From assembly GCF_964036635.1 (NCBI RefSeq), contig NZ_OZ038524.1, positions 1,412,001 through 1,476,000 on the forward strand: a stretch of 64,000 nt of DNA, in the 5' to 3' direction. Position numbers and translations under genes: made by a program. Source of the DNA: Tenacibaculum dicentrarchi. GTDB lineage: Bacteria; Bacteroidota; Bacteroidia; Flavobacteriales; Flavobacteriaceae. The notes beneath the pieces are model-generated. The model was given only the letters and a program-made list of their open reading frames with translations. It ran no database searches and had not been told where the DNA came from. This document shows, piece by piece, positions 42,902-52,130 of this stretch; the first letter of the stretch is position 1, and each line of letters starts with the position of its first letter.

Positions 42902-44788
42902 ATGTATGAAAAATCGATAGAAATATTAACGCATTACTGGAAGCATAAATCTTTCAGAACACCTCAACAAGAAATTATAACGGCTGTTTTAAACAGCAAA
43001 GATACCATCGCCTTGTTACCTACGGGCGGTGGAAAATCTATCTGTTTTCAAATTCCTGCATTAATTAACGATGGGGTTTGCATTGTTATTTCGCCACTAA
43101 TTGCCCTAATGCAAGACCAGGTAGATAGCCTTGTTAACAAAGGTATAAAAGCTACAATAATTCCTTCAGGAAGTTCTCAAAACGAAATAATTACACTTTT
43201 TGACAATATTCGCTTCGGAAAAATGAAATTTTTATACATTTCTCCCGAACGTTTACAGTCGCGTTTTATTCAAGAAAAGATAAAACAACTAGATGTTAAT
43301 TTAATTGCCATTGATGAGGCGCATTGTATTTCAGAATGGGGACACGATTTTCGTCCTTCGTATCAAAATATTGCTATTTTAAAAGAACTACAACCAAAAG
43401 TTCCTTTTATCGCCTTAACAGCAACGGCAACTAAAAAAGTGGTGAACGATATTATTGTTTCGTTAAAACTTGATACCCCTAAAATTTTCAAAAAATCATT
43501 TTACCGAAAAAATTTAGCCTATCAAATTTTTCAAACCGATGATAAACTTCGCAAACTAAATCAGATTTTTACCAAAACAAAAGGCTCGGCAATTATTTAT
43601 GTAAACTCAAGAGCCAAAACAAAAAATATTGCCAACTATTTAAATGCAAAAGGATTTAAGAGTTCTTTTTATCATGCAGGCTTAACAATTCAAGAAAAAG
43701 AACGTGCTTTTGATAATTGGATGACCGAAAAAACACCCATTATAGTTGCCACAAATGCCTTTGGAATGGGAATAGACAAGCCAAATGTTCGGGTGGTAAT
43801 TCACTTAAACCTTCCTGGATCTATCGAAAATTATATTCAAGAAGCTGGACGTGGCGGGCGTGACGGAAACAAAGCTTTTTCAGTGGTTTTAAACAATCTG
43901 AATGACATCAAAAAAAGCACTGATTTATTAAAAAAATCACTTCCTAATATTGCTGATATAAAATTGGTTCATCGAAAATTATATCAGCATTTTCAAATTA
44001 CAAAAGGCGAACTGATTGAAACACCTTTCGATTTTAATTTTCTAGAATTTTGTACAAAATATACATTTACTGCCACTAAAACATATACTATTTTACAAAT
44101 ATTAAATAGCAATGGCATTATTGAATTAAATACTAATTTTCAAAAGAAATCAAGCATTTATTTTATCGTTTCAAGCAAACAGGTAGTTTTATATTTGCAA
44201 CAAAATCCATCAGCAAAAAAATTCGTACAAACGCTTTTGCGTTTATACGGCGGAGTTTTTGAAAACCCTGTAAAAATTAATGAATTTTATATCGCCAAAA
44301 AAATAGGTATTACCTCTGAGCAAGTTATTAAAGAATTAGAACGAATGCTTGAAAAAAATATACTTGAATATAAAAAAGCAAGTGATAATTCTGAATTATT
44401 TTTCTTACAGCCAAGAGAAGATGATAAAACAATTAACAGAGTTTTAAAAAATATTGAGCTGTATTTAGTTCAGAAAAAGAAAAAACAGCAAGATTTAATT
44501 CATTTTTTAAAAAATAATGACCTTTGCAGAAGCGTACAACTATTAAATTATTTTAATGAAGACGCAACCAATAAGTGTGGTATTTGCGATGTTTGTCTGC
44601 AACATAAACAAACGTTTTATATTAATCCGAAGCAAATTATAAACTTATTAAACAAAAAAGATGCTTTAACTGTTAATGAAATAGCTACAGCGCTGTATGA
44701 AAAAGAAGCTAACATTTTAATACTTTTACGAACGCTTTTATCCGAAGAAAAAATTAGCGTTACTAACAACAAATATTTTTTACTATAA
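42902..44788 (+). CDS. recQ: ATP-dependent DNA helicase RecQ
   Basis: A 628-residue 3'-5' DNA helicase of recombination repair. Motifs: RTPQQEII (0), LLPTGGGKSICFQ (I), IDEAHCISEWGHDFRPSY (II and aromatic loop), ALTATAT (III), IIYVNSRAKT (IV), ATNAFGMGIDKPNVR (V) and QEAGRGGRDG (VI). After them is a zinc-binding/RQC region with C-x16-C-x2-C-x2-C (CRSVQLL...KCGICDVC). It ends without a clear HRDC domain, so it is a shorter RecQ than the E. coli type. Starts 3 bases after the ATPase gene; fmt follows after 24 bases. Confidence 0.94.
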   Translation: MYEKSIEILTHYWKHKSFRTPQQEIITAVLNSKDTIALLPTGGGKSICFQIPALINDGVCIVISPLIALMQDQVDSLVNKGIKATIIPSGSSQNEIITLFDNIRFGKMKFLYISPERLQSRFIQEKIKQLDVNLIAIDEAHCISEWGHDFRPSYQNIAILKELQPKVPFIALTATATKKVVNDIIVSLKLDTPKIFKKSFYRKNLAYQIFQTDDKLRKLNQIFTKTKGSAIIYVNSRAKTKNIANYLNAKGFKSSFYHAGLTIQEKERAFDNWMTEKTPIIVATNAFGMGIDKPNVRVVIHLNLPGSIENYIQEAGRGGRDGNKAFSVVLNNLNDIKKSTDLLKKSLPNIADIKLVHRKLYQHFQITKGELIETPFDFNFLEFCTKYTFTATKTYTILQILNSNGIIELNTNFQKKSSIYFIVSSKQVVLYLQQNPSAKKFVQTLLRLYGGVFENPVKINEFYIAKKIGITSEQVIKELERMLEKNILEYKKASDNSELFFLQPREDDKTINRVLKNIELYLVQKKKKQQDLIHFLKNNDLCRSVQLLNYFNEDATNKCGICDVCLQHKQTFYINPKQIINLLNKKDALTVNEIATALYEKEANILILLRTLLSEEKISVTNNKYFLL

Positions 44789-44812
44789 TTTTCACTATAA
44801 ACTTGACTATAA

Positions 44813-45757
44813 ATGAGAGATTTACGCATCGTTTTTATGGGAACGCCTGATTTTGCGGTAACCATTTTAAAACACCTTATCGAAAATGATTATAATGTAG
44901 TTGGCGTAATTACTGCAGCAGATAAACCTGCTGGTAGAGGTCGTAAACTAAACCAATCTGCTGTTAAAAAATATGCACTTTCTCAAGAGCTTCCTATTTT
45001 ACAGCCTACAAATTTAAAAGATGAAGCCTTTCAGGCTGATTTAAAAAAATGGAATGCTAATTTACAGATTGTCGTTGCTTTTAGAATGTTGCCAAAAACA
45101 GTTTGGGCAATGCCTGAATTTGGTACTTTTAACCTACACGCTTCTTTATTACCTGATTATCGTGGCGCCGCTCCTATTAATTGGGCTATTATTAATGGCG
45201 AAACAACCACAGGTGTTACTACTTTTTTTATTGATGATAAAATAGATACAGGTGAAGTTATTTTACAAAAATCGGTAGCTATTAAAGATGATGAAATTGT
45301 TGGACAGCTACATGACCGATTGATGAATTTAGGTGCTGGTTTAGTTGCTGAAACCCTAGATTTAATTGCCACAGGAAATGTTCCTACTACAAAACAACCC
45401 GAATTAGAAGAAAAGCCCGCACATAAACTGTTTCCTGATAACTGTAAAATAGATTGGTCTAAATCTTTAAATGATATTTACAATCATATCCGTGGATTAA
45501 ACCCATATCCTGCCGCTTGGACAAACATAAAAAATGGCGATACTGAAATTTTAACTAAAATATACGGAACAACAAAAGAATTTGCCGAGCATAATTTAGC
45601 CAATGGAACTCTTGTTTCTTCTAAAAAAGAATTAAAAATTGCTGTAAAAGATGGGTATCTTATTATTAATGAAATTAAAATTTCAGGTAAAAAATTAATG
45701 GATGCTAAAAGTTTATTAAATGGTTTTCAATTTTCTGAAGATGCAAAAGCGCTGTAA
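44813..45757 (+). CDS. fmt: Methionyl-tRNA formyltransferase
   Basis: A 314-residue enzyme that formylates initiator Met-tRNA using 10-formyl-tetrahydrofolate. Signatures: RIVFMGTPDFAVTIL, the folate-binding/catalytic NLHASLLPDYRGAAPINWAI with catalytic Asn-His, TGVTTFFIDDKIDTGEV, and C-terminal OB-like domain with HIRGLNPYPAAWT. Normal length. Follows recQ by 24 bases. FolD (27307-28182) supplies its cofactor precursors. Confidence 0.97.
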   Translation: MRDLRIVFMGTPDFAVTILKHLIENDYNVVGVITAADKPAGRGRKLNQSAVKKYALSQELPILQPTNLKDEAFQADLKKWNANLQIVVAFRMLPKTVWAMPEFGTFNLHASLLPDYRGAAPINWAIINGETTTGVTTFFIDDKIDTGEVILQKSVAIKDDEIVGQLHDRLMNLGAGLVAETLDLIATGNVPTTKQPELEEKPAHKLFPDNCKIDWSKSLNDIYNHIRGLNPYPAAWTNIKNGDTEILTKIYGTTKEFAEHNLANGTLVSSKKELKIAVKDGYLIINEIKISGKKLMDAKSLLNGFQFSEDAKAL

Positions 45758-45860
45758 GCCTTTATACATAGGCTTTAGCCATTTTTAACGAAAAATAAGT
45801 AGGGTTATTAACAATTTAAGGAATGTTATTAACAATCGACTGTTTTTTTACTCTAAAAAC

Positions 45861-45890
45861 TTGCAAGGAACTGCATTCCTACTATATTTG
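45861..45890 (+). promoter_or_regulatory. Consensus Bacteroidota promoter for the HU gene
   Basis: TTG (45861-45863), 19 bases, then TATATTTG (45883-45890), an exact match to the TTG-N19-TAnnTTTG pattern. The start codon is at 45941, leaving a ~45-base leader. Confidence 0.75.
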
Positions 45891-45940
45891 TTGAGCTATT
45901 AAGCGAAAAACAAAAATTAATTTTTAAAAATATTAAAATT

Positions 45941-46216
45941 ATGAACAAATCAGATTTAATTGATGCAATGGCTGCTGATGCAGGAATTTCTAAAGCTTCT
46001 GCTAAACTTGCATTAGACTCTTTAACTTCTAACGTTACTACTTCTTTAAAAGCTGGAGAAAAAGTTGCTTTAGTTGGATGGGGAACTTGGTCTGTTTCTG
46101 AAAGAGCTGCTAGAACTGGTAGAAACCCTCAAACAGGAAAAGAAATTCAAATTGCTGCTAAAAATGTAGTGAAATTTAAGGCAGGTGCTGGTTTAAGCGA
46201 TTCTGTAAACAACTAA
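45941..46216 (+). CDS. HU family DNA-binding protein
   Basis: A 91-residue nucleoid protein. It has the HU fold: helical N-terminus ([28 protein letters not shown] kept in two helices), [25 protein letters not shown] with the DNA-intercalating arm RNPQTG, and [17 protein letters not shown]. It bends and compacts DNA. Well-expressed: it has the best promoter in the window, a separate leader and a strong terminator. Confidence 0.96.
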   Translation: MNKSDLIDAMAADAGISKASAKLALDSLTSNVTTSLKAGEKVALVGWGTWSVSERAARTGRNPQTGKEIQIAAKNVVKFKAGAGLSDSVNN

Positions 46217-46238
46217 GAATTTTTCTTAAATATATTTT

Positions 46239-46274
46239 AAAACAGCATTTAGGCAACTAAATGCTGTTTTTTTT
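46239..46274 (+). terminator. Intrinsic terminator after the HU gene
   Basis: AAAACAGCATTTAG (46239-46252) and CTAAATGCTGTTTT (46257-46270) form a perfect 14-bp stem with GCAA loop, followed by more Ts. Confidence 0.9.
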
Positions 46275-46311
46275 GTTATTGATTTTTATACTTTAGTATT
46301 ATTCTAAAACA

Positions 46312-46896
46312 ATGATCATGAAACATGTTTTAATTATTAACGGACACCCAGATAAACAGAGTTATAATTACGCATTATCAGAAGCTTATTTAAAAGGTGC
46401 TAGTAAAACAACGGCGGTTTTATCTCAAATTAATATTGCAGATTTAGATTTTAACCCGAATTTAGCCTTTGGATATCGTAAAAGAACCGAACTAGAGCCC
46501 GATTTATTAATCGCTATTGATAAAATAAAAAAAGCAAGCCATATCGTATGGATATTCCCGATGTGGTGGCAAGGCGCTCCTGCTATTATGAAAGGATTTA
46601 TTGACCGTACATTTTTGCCTGGTATTACCTATCAACCTATAGAAGGAAAACCATTTCCTGAAAAATTGTTAAAAGGAAAATCGGCAAGAATAATTATTAC
46701 AACCGATACGCCTCGATGGTATGATTTTTTAGTGATGAAAAGCCCTGCACTACGTCAATTTAAAAAAGGAACTTTAGAATTTTGTGGTATTAGCCCTGTT
46801 AAAATAACCTATATTTCACCCATTAAAAATGCAAGTATTTCGTTTAGAAAAAAATGGCTAGAAAAAATAACCCTGTTAGGTGAAAATCTAAAATAA
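46312..46896 (+). CDS. NAD(P)H-dependent oxidoreductase, flavodoxin-like fold
   Basis: A 194-residue flavoprotein of the NAD(P)H quinone reductase (KefF/MdaB) type. FMN-binding features: HVLIINGHPDKQSYNYALSEAY at the N-terminus, IVWIFPMWWQGAPAIMKGFIDRTFLPG (the PxWW..P motif contacting the flavin), and IIITTDTPRWY. Second in-frame ATG at 46318 is equally possible. Probably reduces quinones or xenobiotics in the cytosol. Single gene. Confidence 0.9.
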   Translation: MIMKHVLIINGHPDKQSYNYALSEAYLKGASKTTAVLSQINIADLDFNPNLAFGYRKRTELEPDLLIAIDKIKKASHIVWIFPMWWQGAPAIMKGFIDRTFLPGITYQPIEGKPFPEKLLKGKSARIIITTDTPRWYDFLVMKSPALRQFKKGTLEFCGISPVKITYISPIKNASISFRKKWLEKITLLGENLK

Positions 46897-46926
46897 AAAA
46901 TCCGAAGTAAAATTACTTCGGATTTT
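46897..46926. terminator. Bidirectional terminator
   Basis: AAAATCCGAAGTAA (46897-46910) pairs with TTACTTCGGATTTT (46913-46926); it separates the convergent oxidoreductase and THUMP methyltransferase genes. Confidence 0.88.
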
Positions 46927-46941
46927 ATTTATTATATAATA

Positions 46942-48120
46942 TTAAGCTTCTCTTTCAGAATCAAAATCATTTTTAATTCTTTTACTTCCTTCATAAAGTT
47001 CGTACTTTACAAAACGACAATCTAAATCGGCATTTTTAAGCGGTATTCTTTTTGAAGTTCGTAAACCAACATGTTTTAATGCTTGTATATCTGAAGTAAT
47101 TAACCATGCCATTGAGCCTGGATAATTATGCTTTAAAGTATCTCCAATTTTCTTATAAAACTCCTCTGTATCAATATTTAAACGTTCTCCATAAGGAGGA
47201 TTAAATAAAATAGTAGTGTTTCCAAATACCTCTTTCTTAGAATTGAAAAAGTTTACGTGGTGAATTCCTATAAATTCTTCTAAATTGGCATTAATAACGT
47301 TCTGTTTTGCTTTGGTAACTGCTGAAGGTGCTTTGTCAAACCCCATTATTTTAAAATGAGAACTTGTAATTTTTTTCAACAAAGCATCTTGAATTACAAA
47401 ATATAAATCTTCATCGTAATCTTTCCAGTTTTCAAAAGCAAAATGCTTACGATTAATATTTGCAGGAATGTTATTAGCAATCATTGCTGCTTCAATTAAA
47501 ATAGTCCCCGAACCACACATTGGGTCAATAAAGTTTTCATCACCTTTATACCCCGATAACAATACTAATCCTGCTGCTAAAACCTCGTTTATTGGCGCAA
47601 TATTGGTAGCACTTCTATATCCTCTTTTGTGTAATGAATCACCAGAAGAATCTAACGAAATTGTTAACCATTCGTTATGAATATGTATGTGAATTTTAAC
47701 ATCAGGATGTTTTAAATCTACATTCGGACGCTTTTTATATTTATTCACAAAATAATCAGCAATCGCATCTTTCGATTTTAAACTAATATAATGTGAATTT
47801 GTTGTAAAATTCCTAGAATTTACAACTGCTCCAATAGCAAAAGTTCCATCAACATCAATATATTTATCCCATTTTACACGCTGAATTGCCTCGTATAAAT
47901 CTTCCTCATCAAAAATTTTACTTTTTTTAATTGGTTTTAAAATACGAATTGCTGTACGCAACGCAATATTTGCTTTGTACATAAACCCTGTGTCTCCTTT
48001 AAAAGAAACATTACGTATTCCTTCTTTAACGTCTTGGGCACCAAGCTTTCTTAGTTCATCTGCTAGTACACCTTCTAAACCTGCCATTGTAACGGCAGTC
48101 ATTTTAAAATCTTTCTCCAT
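46942..48120 (-). CDS. THUMP-domain class I RNA methyltransferase (RlmL N-domain type)
   Basis: A 392-residue protein equal to the N-terminal methyltransferase half of E. coli RlmL, which makes m2G2445 in 23S rRNA. THUMP domain ~1-160 (TMAGLEGVLADELRKLGAQ, AIGAVVNSRNFTTNSHYISLKSKDAIADYF), SAM site FIDPMCGSGTILIEAA near 215, and catalytic NPPYGERL near 310. The second, RlmK-like half is absent. Target site is inferred from the family. A TACTTTTG box lies upstream at 48141-48148. Confidence 0.92.
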   Translation of the reverse strand: MEKDFKMTAVTMAGLEGVLADELRKLGAQDVKEGIRNVSFKGDTGFMYKANIALRTAIRILKPIKKSKIFDEEDLYEAIQRVKWDKYIDVDGTFAIGAVVNSRNFTTNSHYISLKSKDAIADYFVNKYKKRPNVDLKHPDVKIHIHIHNEWLTISLDSSGDSLHKRGYRSATNIAPINEVLAAGLVLLSGYKGDENFIDPMCGSGTILIEAAMIANNIPANINRKHFAFENWKDYDEDLYFVIQDALLKKITSSHFKIMGFDKAPSAVTKAKQNVINANLEEFIGIHHVNFFNSKKEVFGNTTILFNPPYGERLNIDTEEFYKKIGDTLKHNYPGSMAWLITSDIQALKHVGLRTSKRIPLKNADLDCRFVKYELYEGSKRIKNDFDSEREA

Positions 48121-48232
48121 ATAATTGTAAAATTTCGGTACAAAAGTACAGCTAATTTTGGGTTGATAGGAATCTTTTCTTGTTTCAATCTAAAAAACAT
48201 AAGATTTATGTATTTTTGCAGACTTTATACTT

Positions 48233-48958
48233 ATGAAAACAACAGACTGGTTTACTTCTTGGTTCGACACAACTTATTATCACACATTATACAAGCACAG
48301 AAACGATGCCGATGCACAGTTTTTTATGCGCAATATAACAACATTTTTACAACTCCCTAAAACAAGCCATATTGCTGATTTAGCTTGTGGTAAAGGACGA
48401 CATTCGGTTTATTTAAACTCGCTTAATTACAAAGTAACAGGTGGTGATTTAAGTAAAAATAGTATTGAATACGCCAAACAGTTTGAAAATGAAACACTCA
48501 ATTTTGAAGTTTGGGATATGCGTGATACTCTAGAACACAAATACGACGCTATTTTTAATTTATTTACCAGTTTTGGCTATTTTGATGACGACATGCAAGA
48601 TATTGCTATTTTAAAAAGTGTTAAAAATGGCTTAAAGAAGCAAGGTGTATTCGTTTTAGACTTTTTAAATGTTGAAAAAGTAAAAAAATCATTGGTTAGT
48701 GCAGAGGTAAAAACCATTGATGGCATTGAATTCAATATTAAAAGAGAAATTAAAGATGGTTTTATTTTAAAACATATTTCTTTTATTGCTGATAAAAAAC
48801 AACACCACTACACCGAGCAGGTAAAATTTTTAACCCTTGATAAAATGGAACTGTATTTTAAAGAAGCTGGCTTAAAATTAAAGCATGTTTTTGGTGATTA
48901 TGCTTTAAATAAATTTGATAAAAACACTTCGGATAGATTAATTTTGATTGGAGAATAG
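48233..48958 (+). CDS. Class I SAM-dependent methyltransferase, substrate unknown
   Basis: A 241-residue cytosolic methyltransferase: WFDTTYYHTLYKHRND at the N-terminus, motif I IADLACGKGRHSVYL, strand-2 GGDLSKNSIEYAKQF, motif II region WDMRDTLEHKYDAIFNLFTSFGYF. This is the pattern of a common Bacteroidota family of unknown substrate. TAG is followed by C and the ATG of the ZIP transporter gene, so they are cotranscribed. Confidence 0.85.
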   Translation: MKTTDWFTSWFDTTYYHTLYKHRNDADAQFFMRNITTFLQLPKTSHIADLACGKGRHSVYLNSLNYKVTGGDLSKNSIEYAKQFENETLNFEVWDMRDTLEHKYDAIFNLFTSFGYFDDDMQDIAILKSVKNGLKKQGVFVLDFLNVEKVKKSLVSAEVKTIDGIEFNIKREIKDGFILKHISFIADKKQHHYTEQVKFLTLDKMELYFKEAGLKLKHVFGDYALNKFDKNTSDRLILIGE

Positions 48959-48959
48959 C

Positions 48960-49637
48960 ATGAGTTATATATTATTAATTATTGCCGTTTTAATTGGCGC
49001 TTTACTCGTTTTAATATTAAAACCAAACAATAAACACGTTCGATTATTACTTGCCTTTAGTGGTGCTTATTTATTGTCGGTAACTATTTTACATTTACTT
49101 CCCGAGGTTTATATGCACACGCACAATGCTAAAAAAATTGGAATTTTAATTTTGGTTGGAATTGTTATTCAATCGATATTGGAATCTTTTTCAAAAGGAG
49201 CAGAACATGGGCATATTCATGTACATTCCGATAAATCACAATTTCCGTGGTTGTTGTTTATTAGTTTATGTATTCACGCATTTTCGGAAGGTTTGCCGAT
49301 ACATCATGCTGGCGATAATTTACTTGGGGCAATTATTGTACATAAAATTCCGATTGCTATTGTTTTAACAACTTTTTTATTACAAACAAATTATAGTAAA
49401 AAAACAATTATTTTCTTTTTAAGTATTTTTGCTTTTATGAGCCCTTTAGGTGTTTTAGTTTCTGATAAAGTAGCTGTTTTTAGCGATTATCACACAGAAA
49501 TTACCGCTTTAATTATTGGGGTTTTTCTTCATATTTCAACTATCATACTTTTTGAAAGTTCTGAGAATCATAAATTTAACATAAAGAAATTTACAGCAAT
49601 TATTTTAGGTGTTTTACTTACTATTTTTACACTTTAA
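48960..49637 (+). CDS. ZIP family divalent metal transporter
   Basis: A 225-residue inner-membrane protein with about eight TM segments. Start ATG 48960 is chosen over an upstream TTG at 48948 inside the previous gene. Metal-site motifs: HLLPEVYMH in an early helix, a His-rich loop (EHGHIHVHSDK), and HAFSEGLPIHHAGDNLLGAIIVHKIP, the ZIP HxxxE-type TM4/TM5 site. It imports zinc or a similar metal. One base after the methyltransferase gene; terminator at 49654-49689. Confidence 0.88.
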   Translation: MSYILLIIAVLIGALLVLILKPNNKHVRLLLAFSGAYLLSVTILHLLPEVYMHTHNAKKIGILILVGIVIQSILESFSKGAEHGHIHVHSDKSQFPWLLFISLCIHAFSEGLPIHHAGDNLLGAIIVHKIPIAIVLTTFLLQTNYSKKTIIFFLSIFAFMSPLGVLVSDKVAVFSDYHTEITALIIGVFLHISTIILFESSENHKFNIKKFTAIILGVLLTIFTL

Positions 49638-49653
49638 TTCTGATTTCATATAT

Positions 49654-49689
49654 AAAAGTAGAGATGCGATAAATCGCATCTCTACTTTT
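49654..49689. terminator. 17-bp perfect hairpin terminator
   Basis: The arms 49654-49670 (AAAAGTAGAGATGCGAT) and 49673-49689 are exact reverse complements with a 2-base loop. It lies between convergent genes and has A- and T-runs, so it can act on both strands; its core also resembles a hairpin repeat of other bacteria. Confidence 0.85.
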
Positions 49690-49696
49690 TATGTTT

Positions 49697-50257
49697 TTAA
49701 TTAAACCAGATTGTAAATGATTTAATTTTTGCTAAATCAGGTATTTGTTCAATACTTACTTTTTGAGTACTAAAATCTTTTAAACCTAAATCTTCCTTAT
49801 CTAAAGAAATTGTAGCGTTTAAATCATCAATAAATAAGGTTACTGATAAAAATGAAGATTCTACTTTACTAATAGTATTATTTGCATTAATTTCTTGAAA
49901 AGATGAATTTACATTTAGGTCAGTAGCGGTTTTAAATCGTTTATCAAAAACCTCAATACTTTTAATTGTTGATACTGAATCTAACTGTTCTTTTGGTACA
50001 ATTGTTAATAAATGCTTCCCGCCTTTTTCAAAAATTAAATATTTATCATCTTCTTGAAAAAAGTCGCTTCCCTTTGCTCCTTCGCTTAAAACTTTTACGA
50101 TAGAATCATTTTTAAAAATTTCATCTACCTCTTTCATGGTTGTTTTGGTGGTTAATTCACCTACTTTTCCTTTAGAAATATCATATTTATTATTTTCGCA
50201 CTGTATAAATATTACTGATATTAAAGCGATTATTAATGGTTTGATTATACTTTTCAT
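49697..50257 (-). CDS. Hypothetical lipoprotein
   Basis: A 186-residue lipoprotein with signal MKSIIKPLIIALISVIFIQC and lipobox cysteine at residue 20. Mature part is mixed alpha/beta with STIKSIEVFDKRFKTATDLNVNSSFQEI and a final KIKSFTIWFN; no known domain recognised. Single gene between the hairpin at 49654-49689 and a divergent queE. Confidence 0.7.
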   Translation of the reverse strand: MKSIIKPLIIALISVIFIQCENNKYDISKGKVGELTTKTTMKEVDEIFKNDSIVKVLSEGAKGSDFFQEDDKYLIFEKGGKHLLTIVPKEQLDSVSTIKSIEVFDKRFKTATDLNVNSSFQEINANNTISKVESSFLSVTLFIDDLNATISLDKEDLGLKDFSTQKVSIEQIPDLAKIKSFTIWFN

Positions 50258-50361
50258 CTAGTTTTTGTTAATTTTTAAAGTTAAAAGTTAGGTTTCCTTA
50301 TTTTTTTATTGATAAATAACGTAAAAGTAACAAAAATGATCCATAAAATTTTAATGTTAAC

Positions 50362-50369
50362 TATCTTTG
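50362..50369 (+). promoter_or_regulatory. -7 box for queE with almost no leader
   Basis: TATCTTTG matches TAnnTTTG and ends 7 bases before the queE ATG at 50377. No preQ1-type riboswitch fold is visible upstream. Confidence 0.4.
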
Positions 50370-50376
50370 CATCCTT

Positions 50377-51009
50377 ATGTTGAAAAAAGAAGTACAAGAG
50401 TTAATTGATAAAGGACAAATGCTTCCATTAATGGAGGAATTTTATACTATTCAAGGAGAAGGATCGCACACAGGTACTGCGGCTTATTTTATTAGAATCG
50501 GAGGTTGTGATGTGGGTTGCCACTGGTGCGACGTTAAAGAAAGTTGGGATGCTAATTTGCATCCGCCAACCAAAACCGATATTATTGTTTCAAACGCTAA
50601 AAAACTAGCTAAAACCGTAGTAATTACTGGTGGTGAGCCTTTAATGTGGAGTTTAGATTATATTACAAAACAACTACAGGATCAGGGCATGAAAACACAT
50701 ATCGAAACCTCAGGAGCCTATGCTTTTTCGGGGGTTTGGGATTGGTTTTGCTTATCTCCTAAAAAAACAAAATTACCTACAAAACAATGCTACAAAGAAG
50801 CCGATGAGTTAAAAATGATTATTCATAATAAGAATGATTTTAAATTTGCGGAAGAACAAGCTGATAAGGTTGGAAAAAAATGCCAATTATTTTTACAGCC
50901 TGAATGGAGTAAAAAAGAAGCAATGACTCCGTTAATTATTGATTATGTAATGAAAAATCCAAAATGGCGTATTTCGTTACAAACGCATAAATTTTTAAAC
51001 ATTCCTTAA
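50377..51009 (+). CDS. queE: 7-carboxy-7-deazaguanine synthase QueE
   Basis: A 210-residue radical SAM enzyme that contracts the pterin ring to 7-carboxy-7-deazaguanine in queuosine synthesis. FYTIQGEGSHTGTAAYFIRIGGCDVGCHWCD carries the CxxxCxxC iron-sulfur motif (written here in part), VVITGGEPLMW is the GGEP motif, and HIETSGAY the next conserved strand. Size fits the short QueE group. Tgt at 54114-55244 acts at the end of the same pathway, but queC, queD and queF are not in the window. Confidence 0.94.
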   Translation: MLKKEVQELIDKGQMLPLMEEFYTIQGEGSHTGTAAYFIRIGGCDVGCHWCDVKESWDANLHPPTKTDIIVSNAKKLAKTVVITGGEPLMWSLDYITKQLQDQGMKTHIETSGAYAFSGVWDWFCLSPKKTKLPTKQCYKEADELKMIIHNKNDFKFAEEQADKVGKKCQLFLQPEWSKKEAMTPLIIDYVMKNPKWRISLQTHKFLNIP

Positions 51010-51027
51010 ATAATTAATAAAAACAAT

Positions 51028-51058
51028 AAAAAAAGCAACCTTAATAGGTTGCTTTTTT
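51028..51058. terminator. Bidirectional terminator between queE and accA
   Basis: A-run plus AGCAACC (51028-51040) pairs with GGTTGCTTTTTT (51047-51058) around TTAATA. Confidence 0.88.
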
Positions 51059-51083
51059 ATTATAATAACTAAAAAACAGATTT

Positions 51084-52040
51084 TTATTTCTCATTATAAA
51101 CTCCCATATCTTCGTATTTTTCCATACGTTGGGTAATTAATTCTGCTTCGCTTAAATCTTTTAATTCATCAAAAGCACTTACTATTTGTGCTTGTACAGC
51201 TTTAAAAGTACCTTCTCTATTTACGTGTGCTCCTCCTAATGGTTCTTCAATAATTCCGTCGATTAATTCTAATCGCTTCATGTCTTCTCCTGTTAACTTT
51301 AACGCTTCGGCAGCTTTTTGCTTATACTCCCAACTACGCCATAAAATAGAAGAACATGATTCTGGTGAAATTACCGTGTACCAAGTATTTTCCATCATAT
51401 AAACCCTATTTCCTACACCAATACCTACGGCACCTCCTGAGGCTCCTTCACCAATAACAATGGTAATAACAGGCACTTTTAAACGTGTCATTTCTAAAAT
51501 ATTACGAGCAATAGCCTCTCCTTGCCCACGTTCTTCAGCTTCTAAACCAGGATATGCTCCTGGAGTATCTACTAAAGTAACTACAGGAATACCAAATTTC
51601 TCTGCCATTTTCATTAAACGCAACGCTTTACGATATCCTTCAGGGTTTGCCATACCAAAATTACGATACTGACGTGTTTTGGTGTTATATCCTTTTTGCT
51701 GACCAATAAACATAAACGACTGATCGCCTATTTTACCTAAACCACCAATCATCGCTTTATCATCTTTAACATTACGGTCACCGTGTAATTCCATAAAAGT
51801 ATCGCCACAAATAGCCTTAATATAATCTAAGGTATAAGGACGATTAGGATGGCGTGATAATTGTACACGCTGCCAAGGGGTTATATTTTTATATATCTCT
51901 TTTTTAGTTTCTGCTAATTTTAGTTCAATCTTATTAGACGTTTCTGTAACATCAACATCGCTTTCTTCTCCTAAAGCAATACATTTTGCTAACTGATCTT
52001 CTAGTTCTTTTATAGGTAGTTCAAAATCTAAATATTCCAT
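51084..52040 (-). CDS. accA: Acetyl-CoA carboxylase carboxyltransferase subunit alpha
   Basis: A 318-residue protein from ATG 52040 ([14 protein letters not shown]); the frame extends to 52082 but the extension is not conserved in AccA. It carries [35 protein letters not shown], the oxyanion/CoA-binding glycine strings [20 protein letters not shown] and [16 protein letters not shown], and [12 protein letters not shown]. With AccD it transfers carboxyl from biotin to acetyl-CoA for fatty acid synthesis; AccD is not in the window. A TATGTTTG box lies upstream at 52080-52087. Confidence 0.97.
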   Translation of the reverse strand: MEYLDFELPIKELEDQLAKCIALGEESDVDVTETSNKIELKLAETKKEIYKNITPWQRVQLSRHPNRPYTLDYIKAICGDTFMELHGDRNVKDDKAMIGGLGKIGDQSFMFIGQQKGYNTKTRQYRNFGMANPEGYRKALRLMKMAEKFGIPVVTLVDTPGAYPGLEAEERGQGEAIARNILEMTRLKVPVITIVIGEGASGGAVGIGVGNRVYMMENTWYTVISPESCSSILWRSWEYKQKAAEALKLTGEDMKRLELIDGIIEEPLGGAHVNREGTFKAVQAQIVSAFDELKDLSEAELITQRMEKYEDMGVYNEK

Positions 52041-52130
52041 TATATATAGTTTGATTATATTTTTTGTTGTTTGTAAAAGCAAACATACTAAAAAATTGTA
52101 ATTTTTAGCTTTTTACTTTTTTTAAAAAGA

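Noticed and set aside
45756..45785. AAGCCT/AGGCTT hairpin after fmt as a terminator
   Set aside because: Only a 6-bp stem with a weak T-tract; too little support for a call.
48948..48959. TTG at 48948 as start of the ZIP gene
   Set aside because: It would overlap the previous gene; ATG 48960 begins exactly at the first membrane segment and one base after the upstream stop.
50258..50376. preQ1 riboswitch upstream of queE
   Set aside because: The leader is a few bases if the -7 box is real, and no H-type pseudoknot pattern with a C-rich loop and A-rich tail was found.
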